From NCBI GenBank assembly GCA_039720395.1, contig CM077832.1, positions 14,016,966 through 14,080,965 of the forward strand: a stretch of 64,000 bases of DNA, given 5' to 3'. Of the stretch, positions 24,181 through 37,962 are shown piece after piece. The notes beneath the pieces are model-generated. The model was not told where the DNA came from. It made no database searches and worked only from the letters and a program-made list of their open reading frames with translations. This DNA is from Liquidambar formosana. Taxonomy: Eukaryota; Streptophyta; Magnoliopsida; Saxifragales; Altingiaceae. The translations under genes were made by a program, and so were the position numbers. Position 1 is the stretch's first letter, and the number at the start of each line of letters is the position of its first letter.

Positions 24181-27100
24181 TACTTTCCCACCTTTTTCCT
24201 TCCCCATTTCTCCCGCGTAAATTTTCCCCATTTTCTCCATAACTCTCATTCCCTCCATCTAGTTTCTTAGACGATTAGCAGGAGCCTATATCGAAACTCA
24301 ACAAATCATCCTTCGCTGCTACAGTTTGAGAGAAACTCACCCTCATCCGACGGATTATCCCGACACTAGGGCTTGGACCTCCTTTGCTACGCATACCCTC
24401 CACCGTCGACTCACCATTCGTCAGCCGTTGATCGACTCACCATCAACCATCAATTAGCTGTAAGTGGCTGATCTTGTTGTCACACACACACACACACACA
24501 CATATATAATCGGTAGAATGTGTTTATATTCATCATATGTTTGTATGTGTGTGCCTAAATTTTTGGCTAAAACCCTGATTTTTTCTCCCTTCAAAACCCC
24601 TAATTTTTCCTTCCTAAATTTTTTGGCCAAAACCCTAATTTGTTCTCATTTCTTTATTTTTTATTTCACATTTATTCTCTTTATTTATTTATTTATTTTT
24701 TTTGCTACAAATATAATATTACAGATCTGGTCATTGTTGCAGTTTTTATTGTGCTGTGATTAATTGTTCACCAATTTTTATGGCCATATTTTTTTTGCTG
24801 TGCATATTTGTTGCTCCCATATTTTATTGCTGTAAATATTTCTCTACGTTTTTTTTTTCTTTCCTTTTTCTTAGGTTTATTTTATAATCTGATTTGTTTT
24901 TTTTCTTTCATCTTTTGTATGGATAGCCTTATATATTAGGATTGTTGATTACAATGCTCAGAGCTTAGTTTTGAATGCTTGTTGTGGTTGCTTTTTGATT
25001 GCATGATGCTTATTTAGGAAATTTTGTATCGGTCTAGATAACAGGTTCACTTCTTGACCTCATCAGGGAATTCAACAATAGATGGACCTTCATCTTCAAA
25101 TAGTGGTTTTGTATGAGAAAACACCTTTATGTTTACTGAAATTACCAGTCCAATTTTTTCAAACAATAAGACTTCCAGAAATGCTTTCTTAAGCTCAGTA
25201 AAGAAAATGTTGAATAAGTTACGAATAGGGGAGAAAGATTATTCATAGTGTGAGTGTGTGTGAGCATGAGTGAGAGAGTGAGAGAAAATACATTAATATA
25301 TAGGAATGTAGAATTGAGGGTGGACCATTGGATTAGTTGACGGTGGATGCTCCCAAATAGATGTAGTATGTATGAGTAATACATAGGAATGCATAATTGT
25401 TCTCCTCCATTTGCCCAGTTGCTAGGGAGTTTACTCTTAGTTGCTTTAGTTCACCAGAGTGTCCATTCTCTTTGTTGCTATTGATAGGGGCAAATGCCTT
25501 ACTGTGCATCATTAGGTACATTAGTCGAGGGTGGATGCTCCCAAATAGATGTAGTGTGAGTAATAGGAATGCAGAATTAGTGGGTCATGTTCTCCTCCGT
25601 TGTCCAATTGCTAGGGAGCTTTGGGCATTTCTTCTCTCCTTATTGGAGATTGTTTGGGTTTTGCCAAGATCAGTGGTTGATTTTTTTTTTTTTTTTTTTT
25701 TTCCGGAAGGTGGCTTCTCTGTCTTTATGTGGTGCCTGTGTATGGAAAGAAATAGAAGCCCGCAATGGGCAGCGCTTGGGATTATTGCCACGCTACCAGC
25801 TAGGTACGGTGTTCATTAGTGCTTTAGGTAAACCGGTTGGAGGGAACACTTGCGGTCCCCTACTTTGCAACCCGTCCCTCTTATCATTGGTTCCCAAAGG
25901 GTAGGATGCTACTATGGTCATGCCTAGGTAGGGAAACCACTCTGGTCGCTTCCTCCTACCCTCTTTTCTCAATAGAAAAAATGAAAAAAGAAATAGAAGG
26001 TCTTTATTTTGGTGTTGGAATAATTATGTTTCACATGCATTAAAAAACTTTTAGAGCTTACCTGCATGCCATTAAAAACCACTTCTATACGATCTTTTAA
26101 ATAGCTCACCATCATGGAATTTTAATAGACTGCATAACGAAACCAAATGAGTTTTCCCATGGAGTTTGGGATTGGAGGGATTTGCAATTCCTATGCTGAT
26201 AGTCACTTATTAAATCACAAATCCTCTTGTAGGTTTGAAAAATCATATATATAAGATTTTCTTGTTTGCTTCTATGGATATTTCCAATAAAATCATTGAA
26301 TCAAAAAATCTTGGTCCATCCACTCTCTCACTCTCTCACTTCTAGGATTCTCAAATAGCTAAAAGCAGCTTGGCACCTTGAGTTTTTCTCTTTTGAACCA
26401 ACTTCAATGCATTATACTGTTTCCAGAATCCTTTTTATTAATGTGATAACAATGGATCACCTTAGATGAGTACATGTATTCTTCTTGGGTAAGTGTTTAT
26501 AGTTCTTTTGGTACTCTAATTTTAATTTGATTTGTGTTTTTGCAAGTGTAAGCAGTGTTTATATAAGTTCATTCCCATCTATTTTTGCATGTTTCTTTAT
26601 TTGAGAATAAGCATTGAAGTGTCATTATGGGTTGAAATTATTTTGTGTCAAAGATAATGAATAAATTATATTTGTATATGTGACATTGCTATACATATTT
26701 AAAACCTAGATTACCCGTTTAAGAATGATACGGCAGTACAAGGTGGTACCTACCTATTTTTCAACATTTGGTTGGTATTGGGTAAATGCTTTCGTGTCTT
26801 TACGATACGAAGAGTTTCCTAATAGAAGCTTATGTGTTGATATTGGTAGTTTGCACCCTGACACGTATCGATTCTTGAATTGTCCATTTGGACAGTTTAA
26901 GAATGTATACAATTCAACTGTTGCGTACTTCTATATTCAATACTTTATGAAAATTTTGGTACGTTTCTTGAATGTTCTCTGGGTACGAGTTTGGGGAGGA
27001 CTTGATATTGTTCTCTAAACTACGTACTTGGAGAACTGTAGGGAAATGCTGCCAAAATTTTTATTAAAGTTTTGAATGTATAGAGTAACGTAATAGTTGA

Positions 27101-27280
27101 ATAGTATACGATTCTTAAATGGGATAGGACCACCAACCCTTTCAAAGAAGAAATGCCCATTTCATTATTATACATTAGTAAAGCATAAAACAAAGAATTG
27201 CCTCTTACAAAAGAACTTGTATGTTAGGTTATAATTTCAATTTCTTCTGTTACAGTACTAAGTTCTTTGGAAATTTTGTC
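24181..27280. other. CACTA 5' non-coding region with LINE debris
   Basis: This stretch probably contains the element's promoter and leader. It has a CA run at about 24480-24502 and a LINE-derived remnant at 25327-25990. A 97-codon frame at 26725-27018 shows no family likeness. No other gene is seen. Confidence 0.5.
25327..25990 (+). pseudogene. LINE reverse-transcriptase C-terminal (zf-RVT) remnant, locally duplicated
   Basis: A frame near 25519-25680 reads RGWMLPNRCSVSNRNAELVG, then HVLLRCPIARELWAFLLS. This is the zinc-binding C-terminal region of plant LINE reverse transcriptases (pattern C..C, H.L..C, LW), with the second cysteine replaced. It continues with WCLCMERNRS at 25730-25760. A segment of about 105 bp (25335-25440) is a second, more decayed copy of 25521-25625. 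The remnant ends near an A-rich tail at 25975-26000, suggesting a 5'-truncated LINE inserted in the CACTA leader. Confidence 0.7.
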
Positions 27281-30200
27281 ATGGATAAGAGTTGGATAAA
27301 TGAGGACCCATGGACTGATGTGTATCAAAATGGACTTGATAAATTCGTCCAATATGCATCTGATAATGCATCTTCAGGAGGATTGATCTACTGCCCATGT
27401 AAGAAATGTTGTAATAGTAGGAGGTATAATTCGGAGATTGTTAAGCAACATTTAACAATCAATGGATGGTCTAAGTTATATTCTCGTTGCAAATGGGCTT
27501 ACCATGGGGAAGTGGAAATTCCTCGGTCTCAAAATGAAACTTTAGATCAAGAAGATGAAAGCCAAGATGTTGATGATATGTGTGGAATGTTGCATGAGGC
27601 ATTTGGGATCCCAACCGCTGAAGGAGGGCTGGATGAGCGTATTGATGAGCCAAATCCCGATGCTTCGAAATTTTATAATTTAATGGAAGATGCCGAGAAA
27701 GAGTTGTACCCCGGATGCAAGAAGTTTAGTAAGCTTTCATTCCTTATTCGTTTATATCACATAAAATGTTTTTGTGGATTGAGCGATAAGGGGTTTACCA
27801 TGGTGCTTGAGTTACTAAAGGAAGCATTCCCCGAAGGTGAAACCTTGCCTGATTCGTTCTATTATACTAAGAAAATTATTGGGGAACTAGGACTTGGGTA
27901 TGATAAGATAGATGCTTGTCCTAATGATTGCATGTTGTACTGGAAGGAAACAAAAGATAAGAATGAATGCTCTGTGTGCAAAACTTCAAGGTGGAAGACC
28001 ACTGAAGCTAGTGCGGACTCTACATCTACACAATAGAATAAAACACCTGCCAAGGTTTTGCGTCACTTCCCTTTGAAGCCAAGGCTGCAGAGACTATTCA
28101 TGTCTTCTAAAACTGCAGGTTTGATGACATGGCACGCAAATGATCGTGTTAAAGATGGAGTGTTAAGGCATCCTGCTGATTCTGAAGCTTGGGCTACCTT
28201 AGATGACTAGTGTCCGAATTTTGCGGCTGAGCCTCGAAATGTTAGACTTGGGTTAGCAACTGATGGTTTCAATCCATTCGGCACAATGTCCAATGCCCAT
28301 AGCACGTGGCCTGTGGTATTGATGCCGTATAATTTGCCACCTTGGTTGTGCATGAAACAACCTTACTTCATAATGTCATTGCTTATTCCTGGTCCATCGG
28401 CCCCTGGAAATAACATTGACGTCTATTTGAGACCGTTGATTGATGAGTTGAAGGATTTGTGGGTTGATGGCTTATGCACGTACGATGCAACAAAGAAACA
28501 GAATTTCACAATGCGTGCAGCATTACTATGGACAATTAATGACTTCCCTGCATATGCAAACCTATCAGGGTGGAGCACTAAAGGATACTTTGCTTGTCCT
28601 CATTGTAATGTGGAAGTTGATAAAATGTACTTAGATCATAGTCGTAAGGTTTGTTACATGGGCCACCGTCGATTCTTGGAGTGTGATCACATTTTTCGTA
28701 GTCAAGAAGAAACTTTCAATGGGAAAACTGAATACAGAGGTCCACCAGTCCTCTTGTCTGGTTCTCAACAGTTGGATCAGATAGGTGACCTGAATGTCAC
28801 ATTTGGTGAAGGTGGTGACAAAGATTTGAAACGAGCTGATGGATGGAAGAAGAGGAGTGTATTCTTTGAATTACCATATTGGGAGCATCTATTAATACGA
28901 CACAACTTGGATGTGATGCATACAGAGAAGAACATATGCAACATCGTGATTCGACATTTATTAGATATTTTTAAGCGTGATAAAGAAGGTTTAAAGGCAC
29001 GTGAAGACTTAGTAAAGTTGGGCATCAGACCAGCATTGCAGCCTTTCGTAGGACCTAAAGGGAACAAGATTTACAATCCTGCATGTTACAATATGAGTCC
29101 TCAAGAGAAAGACATTTTCTGTAGTGTGTTGGGGAATGTTCAAACACCAGATGGTTATGCAGCAAACATATCACGGTGTGTGAACATCAAGAAGCGAACA
29201 TTATCTGGATTAAAGAGCCATAACCATCACATTATAATGCAACAATTGCTTCCATTAGCAGTGCAAAAGTCATTGCCAAAAAATGTTGCTGCAATATTGA
29301 TAGAATTTAGCAATATATTTAGGGAATTATGCTCAAAAGTTGGTACAGTTGATGGTTTTACGGCGCTTGAATCTCGGATCGCTCTTACCCTTTGCCATCT
29401 CGAAACAATTTTTCCGCCAGCATTCTTCAACGTAATGGTGCATTTGGCAATTCATTTGCCCTACGAGGCGAGAATTGCTGGTCCAGTACAATACCGATGG
29501 ATGTACCAAATTGAGAGGTGTGTGAATCTCTTCTCATTCTTTGTAGTCACTACATATTTTATCATCTAATTCTTGTTACCATCCTTTCTAGGTACTTGCT
29601 TACATTAAAGTCATATGTGCGGAACAAAAGTCGACCAGAGGGTTCTATTGCAGAAGGCTATCTTGTGGAAGAATGCTTAACTTTTTGCACAAGGTATTTG
29701 CAAGACGTGGAAACAAAGTCGACTCGTGTCCCAAGGAATTATGAAGATAATGGTGGTGGATATAGCGATGGGTTGCCCATTTTCTCTAGGCCAGGCCGTA
29801 AAATAGGGAAGGAAAAGACATTAGTATTAACTCATCCAGATCGCCAGGCGATGCATTCATATATACTCTTTAATTGCCCTGAAATGGCTCCATTTGTCCA
29901 ATAAGAAAATATCCTAAATGTTTACTTATGTATGTATGCATGTTATGTATATATAATATGTTCATATATGTGGTTCTGAAACCGTTTTCATATGTAGACA
30001 ACACTATAAACTAATAGCCACTCAATATCCTCATCACCGGCCATCGTTCATTCAGCGCAAGCATAGAGAGGATTTCCCAAATTGGTTCAAAGAAAATGTA
30101 AGTACTTCATAAGATTCTAGGTTCTTAAGTTACTTCCTTTAGCATTTTGAGTGTAGCTGTGTTTGTTCATGTGATCTAACTTTCATTTGCAATACTTAAA

Positions 30201-30912
30201 TAGGTTGATCATTTACATGTAGAAGGTGGTGATTCTATCATAAAAGATCTTAAGTGGCTAGCAAGGGGACCTTGGCAGACTGCCAGAAAATATAAAAAGT
30301 TTGTCATAAATGGGTTTAGGTTTCGCACTGCTGCTATTGACAAAAAACGTAAAACACAAAATAGTGGTGTTGTACTCACTGCAAAAACAACAAGTAATGA
30401 AGATTGCACCTACTATGGTATTCTTAATGATATCATTGAACTTGATTACTATGAGTCGAGGAAGGTCGTACTTTTCAAATGTGATTGGGTTCAAGGGAGG
30501 GATATCAAGGTAGATGATTTTGGAATCACACTTGTGAACTCTACGCGATTTTCAGCTACTAAAGAACCTTTCATTCTTGCTTCTCAATCTTTACAAGTCT
30601 TCTATGTTGATGACCCGGTAGAAAAGGAATGGAAGGCTGCTGTTAAAATATTGCCTAGGGATTTCTTTGACATGACTAAAAGGGAAGGGTCTAGAAATGA
30701 TGGAAATACGTATGTTGAAAGTGAGACATACATTGGTCCAGAATTAGTATTGCAAACAGTTGGTGTGGAAAATTTGATTGAAGCTAGGCAGGACGTTCCT
30801 GTGATTGAACCTTCCGATCAACCAACAAATGAAAACAATGGAGATGCAATAGAATTTGAAGAAAGTGAAGAAGTCGATAATCATTTGAATAGCAGAAATG
30901 CATTGATGGATT
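27281..30912 (+). pseudogene. TNP2-like CACTA transposase gene, with nonsense codons
   Basis: Exons are about 27281-29517, 29592-29903, 29998-30097 and 30204-30912. The protein opens with a transposase-associated domain (MDKSWINEDPW..., CPCKKCCN...HLTINGW). The TNP2 transposase core follows (SFLIRLYHIKCFCGLSDKGF, NDCMLYWKE...ECSVC, GWSTKGYFACPHCN), then the DUF4218 region (ALTLCHLETIFPPAFFNVMV, QYRWMYQIERYLLTLK) and the DUF4216 region ([32 protein letters not shown]). TAG codons lie in frame at 28034 and 28208. The second intron's donor reads ATAAG where GTAAG is expected, leaving a stop at 29902. The catalytic protein would recognise the CACTA ends and cut them. Family assignment is firm; activity of this copy is unlikely. 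Confidence 0.9.
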
Positions 30913-31082
30913 GTAAGTAGTGTTTATTAATATTGTTGGATTATTTACTTCCCTTAGACTTTGTCTATATATGCACATGTATCCATTTTATGTTATTACA
31001 TTGTGTTATAGTGAAATCTAATGTTGAAATTTACATAATTTGATCCTAATATCGAGATTGTGTATTAACAAAACAGGCTTGC

Positions 31083-33775
31083 ATGGCACGAACACCCACT
31101 GTTAGGCAGGAGCGAGTTGGGCAGGAGCGAGTTGGGCCATCCCAGCCGGCTGGTACATTTAGTAAGAAACAATTATTATTATTTTTCCTACATTTACCTT
31201 GCCTTTTGCATGATCTAACCAGTCACATGTTAATCAATTTACTAATTAGAATATAATGCATTATTTCTAATAGAACCTCCAAGGCAAATAAACCGTAGGG
31301 TTGGCCTTAACTTATCGCGGAGGCAAGGTCAGGTCAGGATACTTGCAAATGAGGTTGGTCAGCCTTGTGAGACTGATTCAAAGATGCTGTCCGATAAAAT
31401 TGGAGCTATTATGTCCTCAGGGGACCCTATTCGTTTAGATATTCTTGATTGGAGGCATGTGTGCACTAAAGATAAAGATATAGTGATCACCATGTTAGAG
31501 GTATGTTCAAGCTAGTAATGTACAAATGCACAAAATATTTGTTTATAAATTCTGGAAATCTTAACAGTGGCTCAAAATTATGAAATTTTGTCCTATTTTG
31601 ATGTGGTTTTTGGACTTGAACTTCTAGATATATAAAGTATATACGTTAACGGTTATTTGTTGTTAATTTCATGGCAAAAATTTGTTTGAAAAATACGTTA
31701 ACGGTTATCTACAGAATTTTATGAAAAAGCATGATGAACACAAGATGACCTGCCGACCTGGCCATGACTGACATAGCTTTCTCTCCCCAAATTGCACTTT
31801 TCTCTGTAGATTGGGAGACATAATACACCCTTATTAATTTATCCCCTGTATTTCACGTATTACCTGGTCAAATTACGAGTCGGGCAGGGCATTACAACTT
31901 CAGCGAAAGTGTACCAATTCTCATGCAGTTAGACTAACCCTTTCTCTCAACTCGAATAAATTGTTCATTCATATTAGGGGATTTGGTTTTTTTTAGTTTG
32001 GGTCTTGAAATTGATCCCAAAATGTACTGAACACAACCCATTGTTATACCGTACTCTAATATATGATTAGTATTAAAACTGTTAAAAATACTGCTTTAAT
32101 GCTTAAAAACTTGTCCTAATTCATGTTTCTCGTGGTTAATCTGGATGGAGAACTTCAGTTAAGTTAACTACCTCGTGAAACACATGAACTTGTTTAATTT
32201 TTTCTTTTCGCAAAGGAGTCAAATCCAAGTTAGACAGAAGAAAGAACAACCTGTCTAAAGTACAGCAAAGAAAATTGGATTCCACGAAGTGAAAAAGAGA
32301 AACAAGAGCCAACTGTTAATCATCTCATGCAACTCTTTATGGAGGGAGTTATGAATTTTCTAAGTTTGACCTTCATATGAAAAGATTGTTGGATATTGCT
32401 AAGTAGCATGGATTATACATGGGTGCTATTCATGAATTAGTAGTATGTAGTTCATGTTATAGATATACATGGGTGATATTCATGAAATTTTATGCTACTT
32501 TGCTAATTTAGATTATTACATTTTGTTCTAAATGTGTTTATCAGATAGTTCTAAAGGTGTTTCACTAGAAATTCTCTACCACTTCACTGGAGATTTTCTG
32601 CCATGATGCTACTAACATTTGTAATTTATGTGTAGTCTGAATTTGAGTTTGTAAACCCTTTTACTAAGGGTTGGCTGATAGAAAAATTTGGTGAACTATG
32701 GAGGGGTGCAAAATATCGAGTAAAGAGAGATTACCATGTTAACACGATACCCCTTGAGCTGCAATACCAATATGGCCCGAACTATCTTGATCTAACCCAA
32801 TAGAAGAACCTTGTGGATCACTGGAGGAAATCTGAGACTATGGTAATAAAAAATCCAATGAATATTTTTATGATTGTTTTGTATAGGGAATATGTTAAAA
32901 TCAAACTCTTTTACTTCATATAATTGTCAATTGCAGGCAAAGGCAAAGAAGAACCATGACAATCGGAAATTAAAAAAGGTCAACCATAGGGCTGGAAGGA
33001 AGGCTTTTGCACGAATTGAGCAGGATGAGGTATAAACATACTATTTCATATCTTAAATGTCATTTCATTACATGATCTTAACTATGATTTCATGAATAAA
33101 ACTTAATACATATCTTTGACAATGATAGACAATGAAGAATGGGGGAATCAAGCCTGACAAAATGACTATGTTTATGATACTTCACAAGCCCAAGGGTACC
33201 AAGCCTATGGATTCACCTATTAAAAAACTTGTGGTAAGTTTAATTCAAAGTTAGTGATTTAATTATCATTTGTGTGAATCATGTAGGGTATTAGGTAATC
33301 TATAATTTTGGATATTTAATATATGCAGGGGGCGATGGAGGTGCACCTTACCCAGATTCCTGAGGGGACAGAAGTTCAGAATGCTCGTGATGCTGCTATG
33401 AAGGAAGCATTAAGGGAAGCAAATGAATCCTGTCGAATTGCTGATGAGAATGCAAAGCGTGCTGAGGAGTTTGCGCGATCCACTAGGGAAGAAATGAGTC
33501 TGATGGCTGAGTCTGCAATAGCTGATCGGCGGCGGATGGCTGCCATAGAGGAGGAATTACATTATATGCGTCGTGAGCGAGAAGGTGGCACTTACCAGTC
33601 TTTTACTTCTCTTCTTGTAGACCATCCCCAACCACTTAATGTGCCTCAGACACGGAATCAGCCCCAGCCATATTATGTTCCTATGCCTCAGTCAGAGCAC
33701 CCCTTTCAGATAGAGCACCAGCCACAGGCACAACATCAGCCACACCCACAGGCACATCTTCACCCAGCCCATTGA
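31083..33775 (+). pseudogene. Second CACTA gene, TNPA/Transposase_24-like, six exons, one nonsense codon
   Basis: Exons are 31083-31161, 31274-31500, 32636-32842, 32937-33029, 33129-33233 and 33329-33775. All have GT-AG borders and consistent phases and add up to 386 codons. The start is an ATG reading MARTPTVRQERVG. The central part (VNPFTKGWLIEKFGELWRGA, KNHDNRKLKKVNHRAGRKAF) matches the plant Ptta/En/Spm accessory protein family. The last exon is a charged probable coiled coil (ARDAAMKEALREANESCRIA) followed by a Pro/Gln/His-rich tail. A TAG at 32801 interrupts the frame. In related elements this protein binds subterminal repeats. The function is inferred from family and position. Confidence 0.8.
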
Positions 33776-36700
33776 TGACTTTTGTTACTCGTTTTTTGGT
33801 ATCTTGGAGGTATGTTCATTGACTAAAATACTATTTATTTTTAACTTTTATCTTAGTTTTGAGCCAACACTTAGGCTAGGGGATTCAACATCAACCACAC
33901 CCACAGGCACATCTTAGTTTTGTTTATGTTCTTTGGGTACTTTTCTTATTAATCAATTTTCTCTCCTTCTCATCTTAAAGAGTTAAAGTTAGAAACACTT
34001 TGGTTTTTTTTTTTTTTCTGATGGGAAACTTTGCTTTGTGCCACTGGCTTTATGATACATGCTGGTTGTTATTCTCCTACAATGGCCATAGCAAAAATCC
34101 TCTAATATAGTCGCAAGCGATCACCGGATGAAATAGCATTATAGCTAATCAATTTTAGATGGGACACAAATAACGTTGAATACTCATTTTAATGTTTGCT
34201 TATGCTTACATTCTGATGCACTGTTGGTGTAGTTCTCTTTTGTCTGTGTGTTCATCAGGAGTATATTGCAGACAATTTGTTATGATGTGAATAACAGCAG
34301 ATGTTTATGTCTATTTCATTGTTGGATGTCTTATTATAATTTGAACCTTTTGTTGTGGTTATGGATTAACTCCTTAGCCAGTGACTTGTCATGTTTTGCG
34401 TAGGGAAATTGTTTTTCAATTTCCAAGTTTAGTCAACTGTTTTTTATTTCATAATTCAATAGATATGATTAATGTTTTTTTTTTTTTTTTGGTTGATGAA
34501 AATTGATGTTTATTTTCATAATTTGTCCCCTTTATAATGTATTTTCAATCCATAATTAAGTTTCAAATATTCCAAAGAATCCATTTTCTACCAAATAAAT
34601 CATCAATGATAATCAATCTTGGCGTCTCCTTTGATATGAAGTTTCTTTATATTATTAGTATAGATTAAGAACTTTTTTGCTAATCAAAATTGACCACCTT
34701 GAGTCTTGAGACCTATAAAAACAGCAATGCTAGGTAGCCTATAATATGGGGCTGCATTTGATATGGGTAACCCATAATTTTCTTAGGATTATGATGTGAT
34801 GGATATGTTTTTTCTTAGAAGTAAAAATTTATCAATATGCTCATATTGTGAGGTTTTCATGGGGGGAATGGGTTGATCATTCATCACTGGGGCTGCTTGC
34901 TCGATATTTTTGTCATTACATTAGGAAATTAAAGATGTGAGTGAGCATCATAATTGCCTTGAACAAAGAAGTGAAGCTGAAAAAGAGAAACAGTGGTGTC
35001 CACTTGTGGCAAATTTATAGTTGAAGGAAAATAGCAGGTAAATGGAGAAATTAATTGTGGTGTAGGATGATTCTTTGCATTTAATAGTGTTTAGGGTTTC
35101 TCTTAAGTGCCTAAATAAACTTCAGTGGCATTGAAATATGTTTATGGATCCTGGGGTTAGAAACACCAAATAAATAAATTGGAATTGATTTCAAAAGAAC
35201 TAAAAAGGAGTAAAAATTTTGTAAAGGTTTTGAAATTGAAGAGGGAAAGTATAAAGTATTGATGCCAAGTTGAAGGCCTCAGAAGAAGGGAGAGTGTGAA
35301 AGGTATAACACAGTTGTGATTAAAGAAATGAAGAGGAACTAAGTAAGCATGCAGACATATATAATATTATTATATGCGATAGGCTTAAGACTAAAAGGTT
35401 AAGGAGATAGTAACATTATTAATGAATACAAACTGAAGATCATGCAAGTGATATGAAAAGAAATAATAATAATAAAAAAAGAAGAAGGATATGATACCTT
35501 TTGGAAGACCTGATGGAGTTTTTACCTACCATCTTAAAACTAAGGGTATTAAATATGAAAGCATTGTAGGTAAAGTAGAATATACAAGCACCTAGTAACC
35601 TCAAGGGTAAAATGGTTTATTGTTTGTTCATGTTGATGATAAGTCTAACAAAGAGGCTCTGTTTAAGGTTAAATAGCCACACATAAATGTTTTCAGCCAT
35701 TAGTTTCTCTCTCATAGAAGTTGCTAATTGATTATGATAAAGTTGATTGTGAAAGCTTTTTTGGAAGCATGCCACCATGGATTTGAACTTAGTACTTTTC
35801 TTGGGTTGCCTTTGCTTTTCAATCTTCCCCTCAATCACTCCTGCATGGTTTAAGTGAGTTAGAATTTTGTAATTGCAATAATAGATTTTAGTTTTTGAGT
35901 TCATTATGCTGTTGTAATGGTTCAAATCTAGTCCTTTTATATTATTTCTATTCAATGCCTTCTTTTTGTTTGCAGGACGTCTACTCTTCCAGCATTTTTT
36001 GTTTTTGGAAAGGCTTCCATCAATATATCTCATTTTGCTGACAATATATCTAACTATGCATGGACCAATGGCAAGCCTATTATGGTATGACTGATAAATG
36101 ACCTAGAATATCTTCCTTCTTACTTCTGGATTGATTCACCATTTTAAATTATATTGAAAACTTTGACATCTGTTTGGCAGTTGCTGATTATTAAAATAAG
36201 CATGAGTTAATGGTTCATCTTGAAAATTTCTTTATGCAATGACCTTTAATACTATTTTTATACAAAGAAGAAAATTGTTAAAGGATTCACTTAGATGGCT
36301 TGTTGATGTTGTTGGAAACTACGCTAACAAAGCGAATACTAAGATGGCTTGCTCATTTTGTTGGAAGTGGCACAAACTCTGCCAATAAAGAAAATATTAG
36401 CTAGAATCTATTGCAGATTGCTTCAGAAGCATGGGATTTGTTCTTGCCTTTTTTTTTTCCTAACTTCATTTAGAGGGCTAGCAAATATCTCAAGTCTTCC
36501 TATTATTTTTGGTAATTGGGACCCAAGCAATCTTTCATGCCATAGGGTTTCCCATTGCGCGCAGGAACTAAGTTCAAAATTTTATTTTATTTTTTAATTT
36601 AATTCCTGGGGGAATTTTGACTATTTTGGGATATCTCTTGTCTACTTGAGATCCTTTTCCTTTGTCTGTTTTGTTTGACTCATTCGAGGGAAAACAAAAA

Positions 36701-37490
36701 GAGACAATGATTGTTGAAAGGGGTTGGCTTGGCTTGGTTTTGATCTGAATGCTGCTATTATACAAACATCGTAGCATAATTATATATACACATTCTCCGC
36801 AAGGATGCTCAGGTTTTTTTGAATGTTTTTAGCTGGAGACTTGGAGAATCAAATCTATAAAAGCAAAGGGAAAGGAAATGGGCTTCAATATTTGGCAGTA
36901 TTATGGTTGGAGCACTTGGAGACAATTTACGTTAATGTTCATTGGCTTTGATGGAAGTAAAAGGAAAACTAGAGGGTTTCAGTGTGGTTATGTCATTTTG
37001 TCTGCTAGATATATTGAAAACATAAGAGAGATGTTTGATGGATTTAACTGATGCTTATTTTTGGACAATTTGACTTTGATTGTGGTCTTCTTCATCTTTT
37101 GATGGCAACACTGAAATCTAAACATTTTAATGGCTATCTTTGTAGGTATACGAGAAGAAGTTTCTTGTACGAGGAAAGAAAAGCTTCTAGTACGAAGAAA
37201 GCTTCATGTAGATAAAGATTTTTTTGATAATTAGCTCACCATGAAGATGAATCTTACTTTTGATATTGTAGACATCGTCCCTATTTTGGATATTGTAGAC
37301 ATCTTATTACAATGTCGGCCATCTTTGTAACTTGATCTCTATGATATTGATATATATTAACAACTTTTGGCTTATTAATTACTTACTTTTGATATTGATA
37401 TTGATATTGTCCTTAGCAACATATATACAATTATATTAACAGGTTACAGGATTCTCATTAAAAAATTTATAATTAAATTTTTTTTTTTTA
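33776..37490. other. CACTA 3' non-coding region
   Basis: About 3.7 kb of AT-rich sequence lies between the second gene and the right subterminal repeats. I see scattered short frames on both strands but no recognisable domain, no LTR pair and no clear nested element. Confidence 0.5.
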
Positions 37491-37499
37491 ATGCAAATC

Positions 37500-37962
37500 T
37501 ACACTTAGCCACGGATAAATTCGTGGCTAAGAGTTTTAAATTATAACTCAGCTTTAATATTTGCCACGGATTTATAACTGATTTTGTATCCAATTTCATC
37601 TTTGGCCACAGATATAGTCATGGCTAAGATTATATATATAACTGAATTTGGTACCAATTTCATCTTTGGCCATGGATATATTTGTGACTCATATTATATT
37701 GGCCACAGATATATGTGTGAGTAACGATTTATCTATTTATTCTTTATTCATCCAAAAGCTAGCCACAGATGCCTTTTGCCATAGAAAAATCCGTGGGTAC
37801 ACTTGGCCACGGGTAGAAATCTGTGGCTAAGCACTTTAGCCACACCTCTATTAGCCACGGATCGGCCACAGATTAAATCCGTAGCCAAATTGAATCTAGC
37901 CACGGATATCCTTGTTTTAACCACAGATGAGGCTATGGCTAATGGTCTCTTTTTTTGTAGTG
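37500..37962. promoter_or_regulatory. Right subterminal repeat region of the CACTA element
   Basis: At least ten copies of GCCAC(A/G)GAT or its reverse, with TAGCCACGGAT and GTGGCTAAG extensions, occur in both orientations and end at the terminal repeat. Confidence 0.8.

Larger units (their letters stand above)
23902..37962 (+). mobile_element. Complete CACTA (En/Spm-type) DNA transposon, 14,061 bp
   Basis: The left end is CACTACAAAAAAAGAGGCC and the right end reads TCTCTTTTTTTGTAGTG, so the terminal inverted repeats match at all but one of about 26 positions. The 3-bp target duplication TAT lies at 23899-23901 and 37963-37965. Subterminal regions hold many GCCAC(A/G)GAT / GTGGCTAA words, the usual binding sites of the element's own protein. 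Two genes are encoded in the same direction: a TNP2-like transposase at 27281-30912 and a TNPA/Transposase_24-like gene at 31083-33775. Both contain nonsense codons, so this copy is probably not self-sufficient but may still be mobilised in trans. Confidence 0.93.

Noticed and set aside
25585..25819. Overlapping plus and minus frames through the T-run at 25681
   Set aside because: The poly-Phe and poly-Lys runs reflect the homopolymer; only the zf-RVT part has family support.
29900..29997. AT-AC (minor-spliceosome) intron in the TNP2 gene
   Set aside because: The acceptor is a normal TAG and the donor differs from GTAAG only at its first base; a mutated GT-AG intron is simpler.
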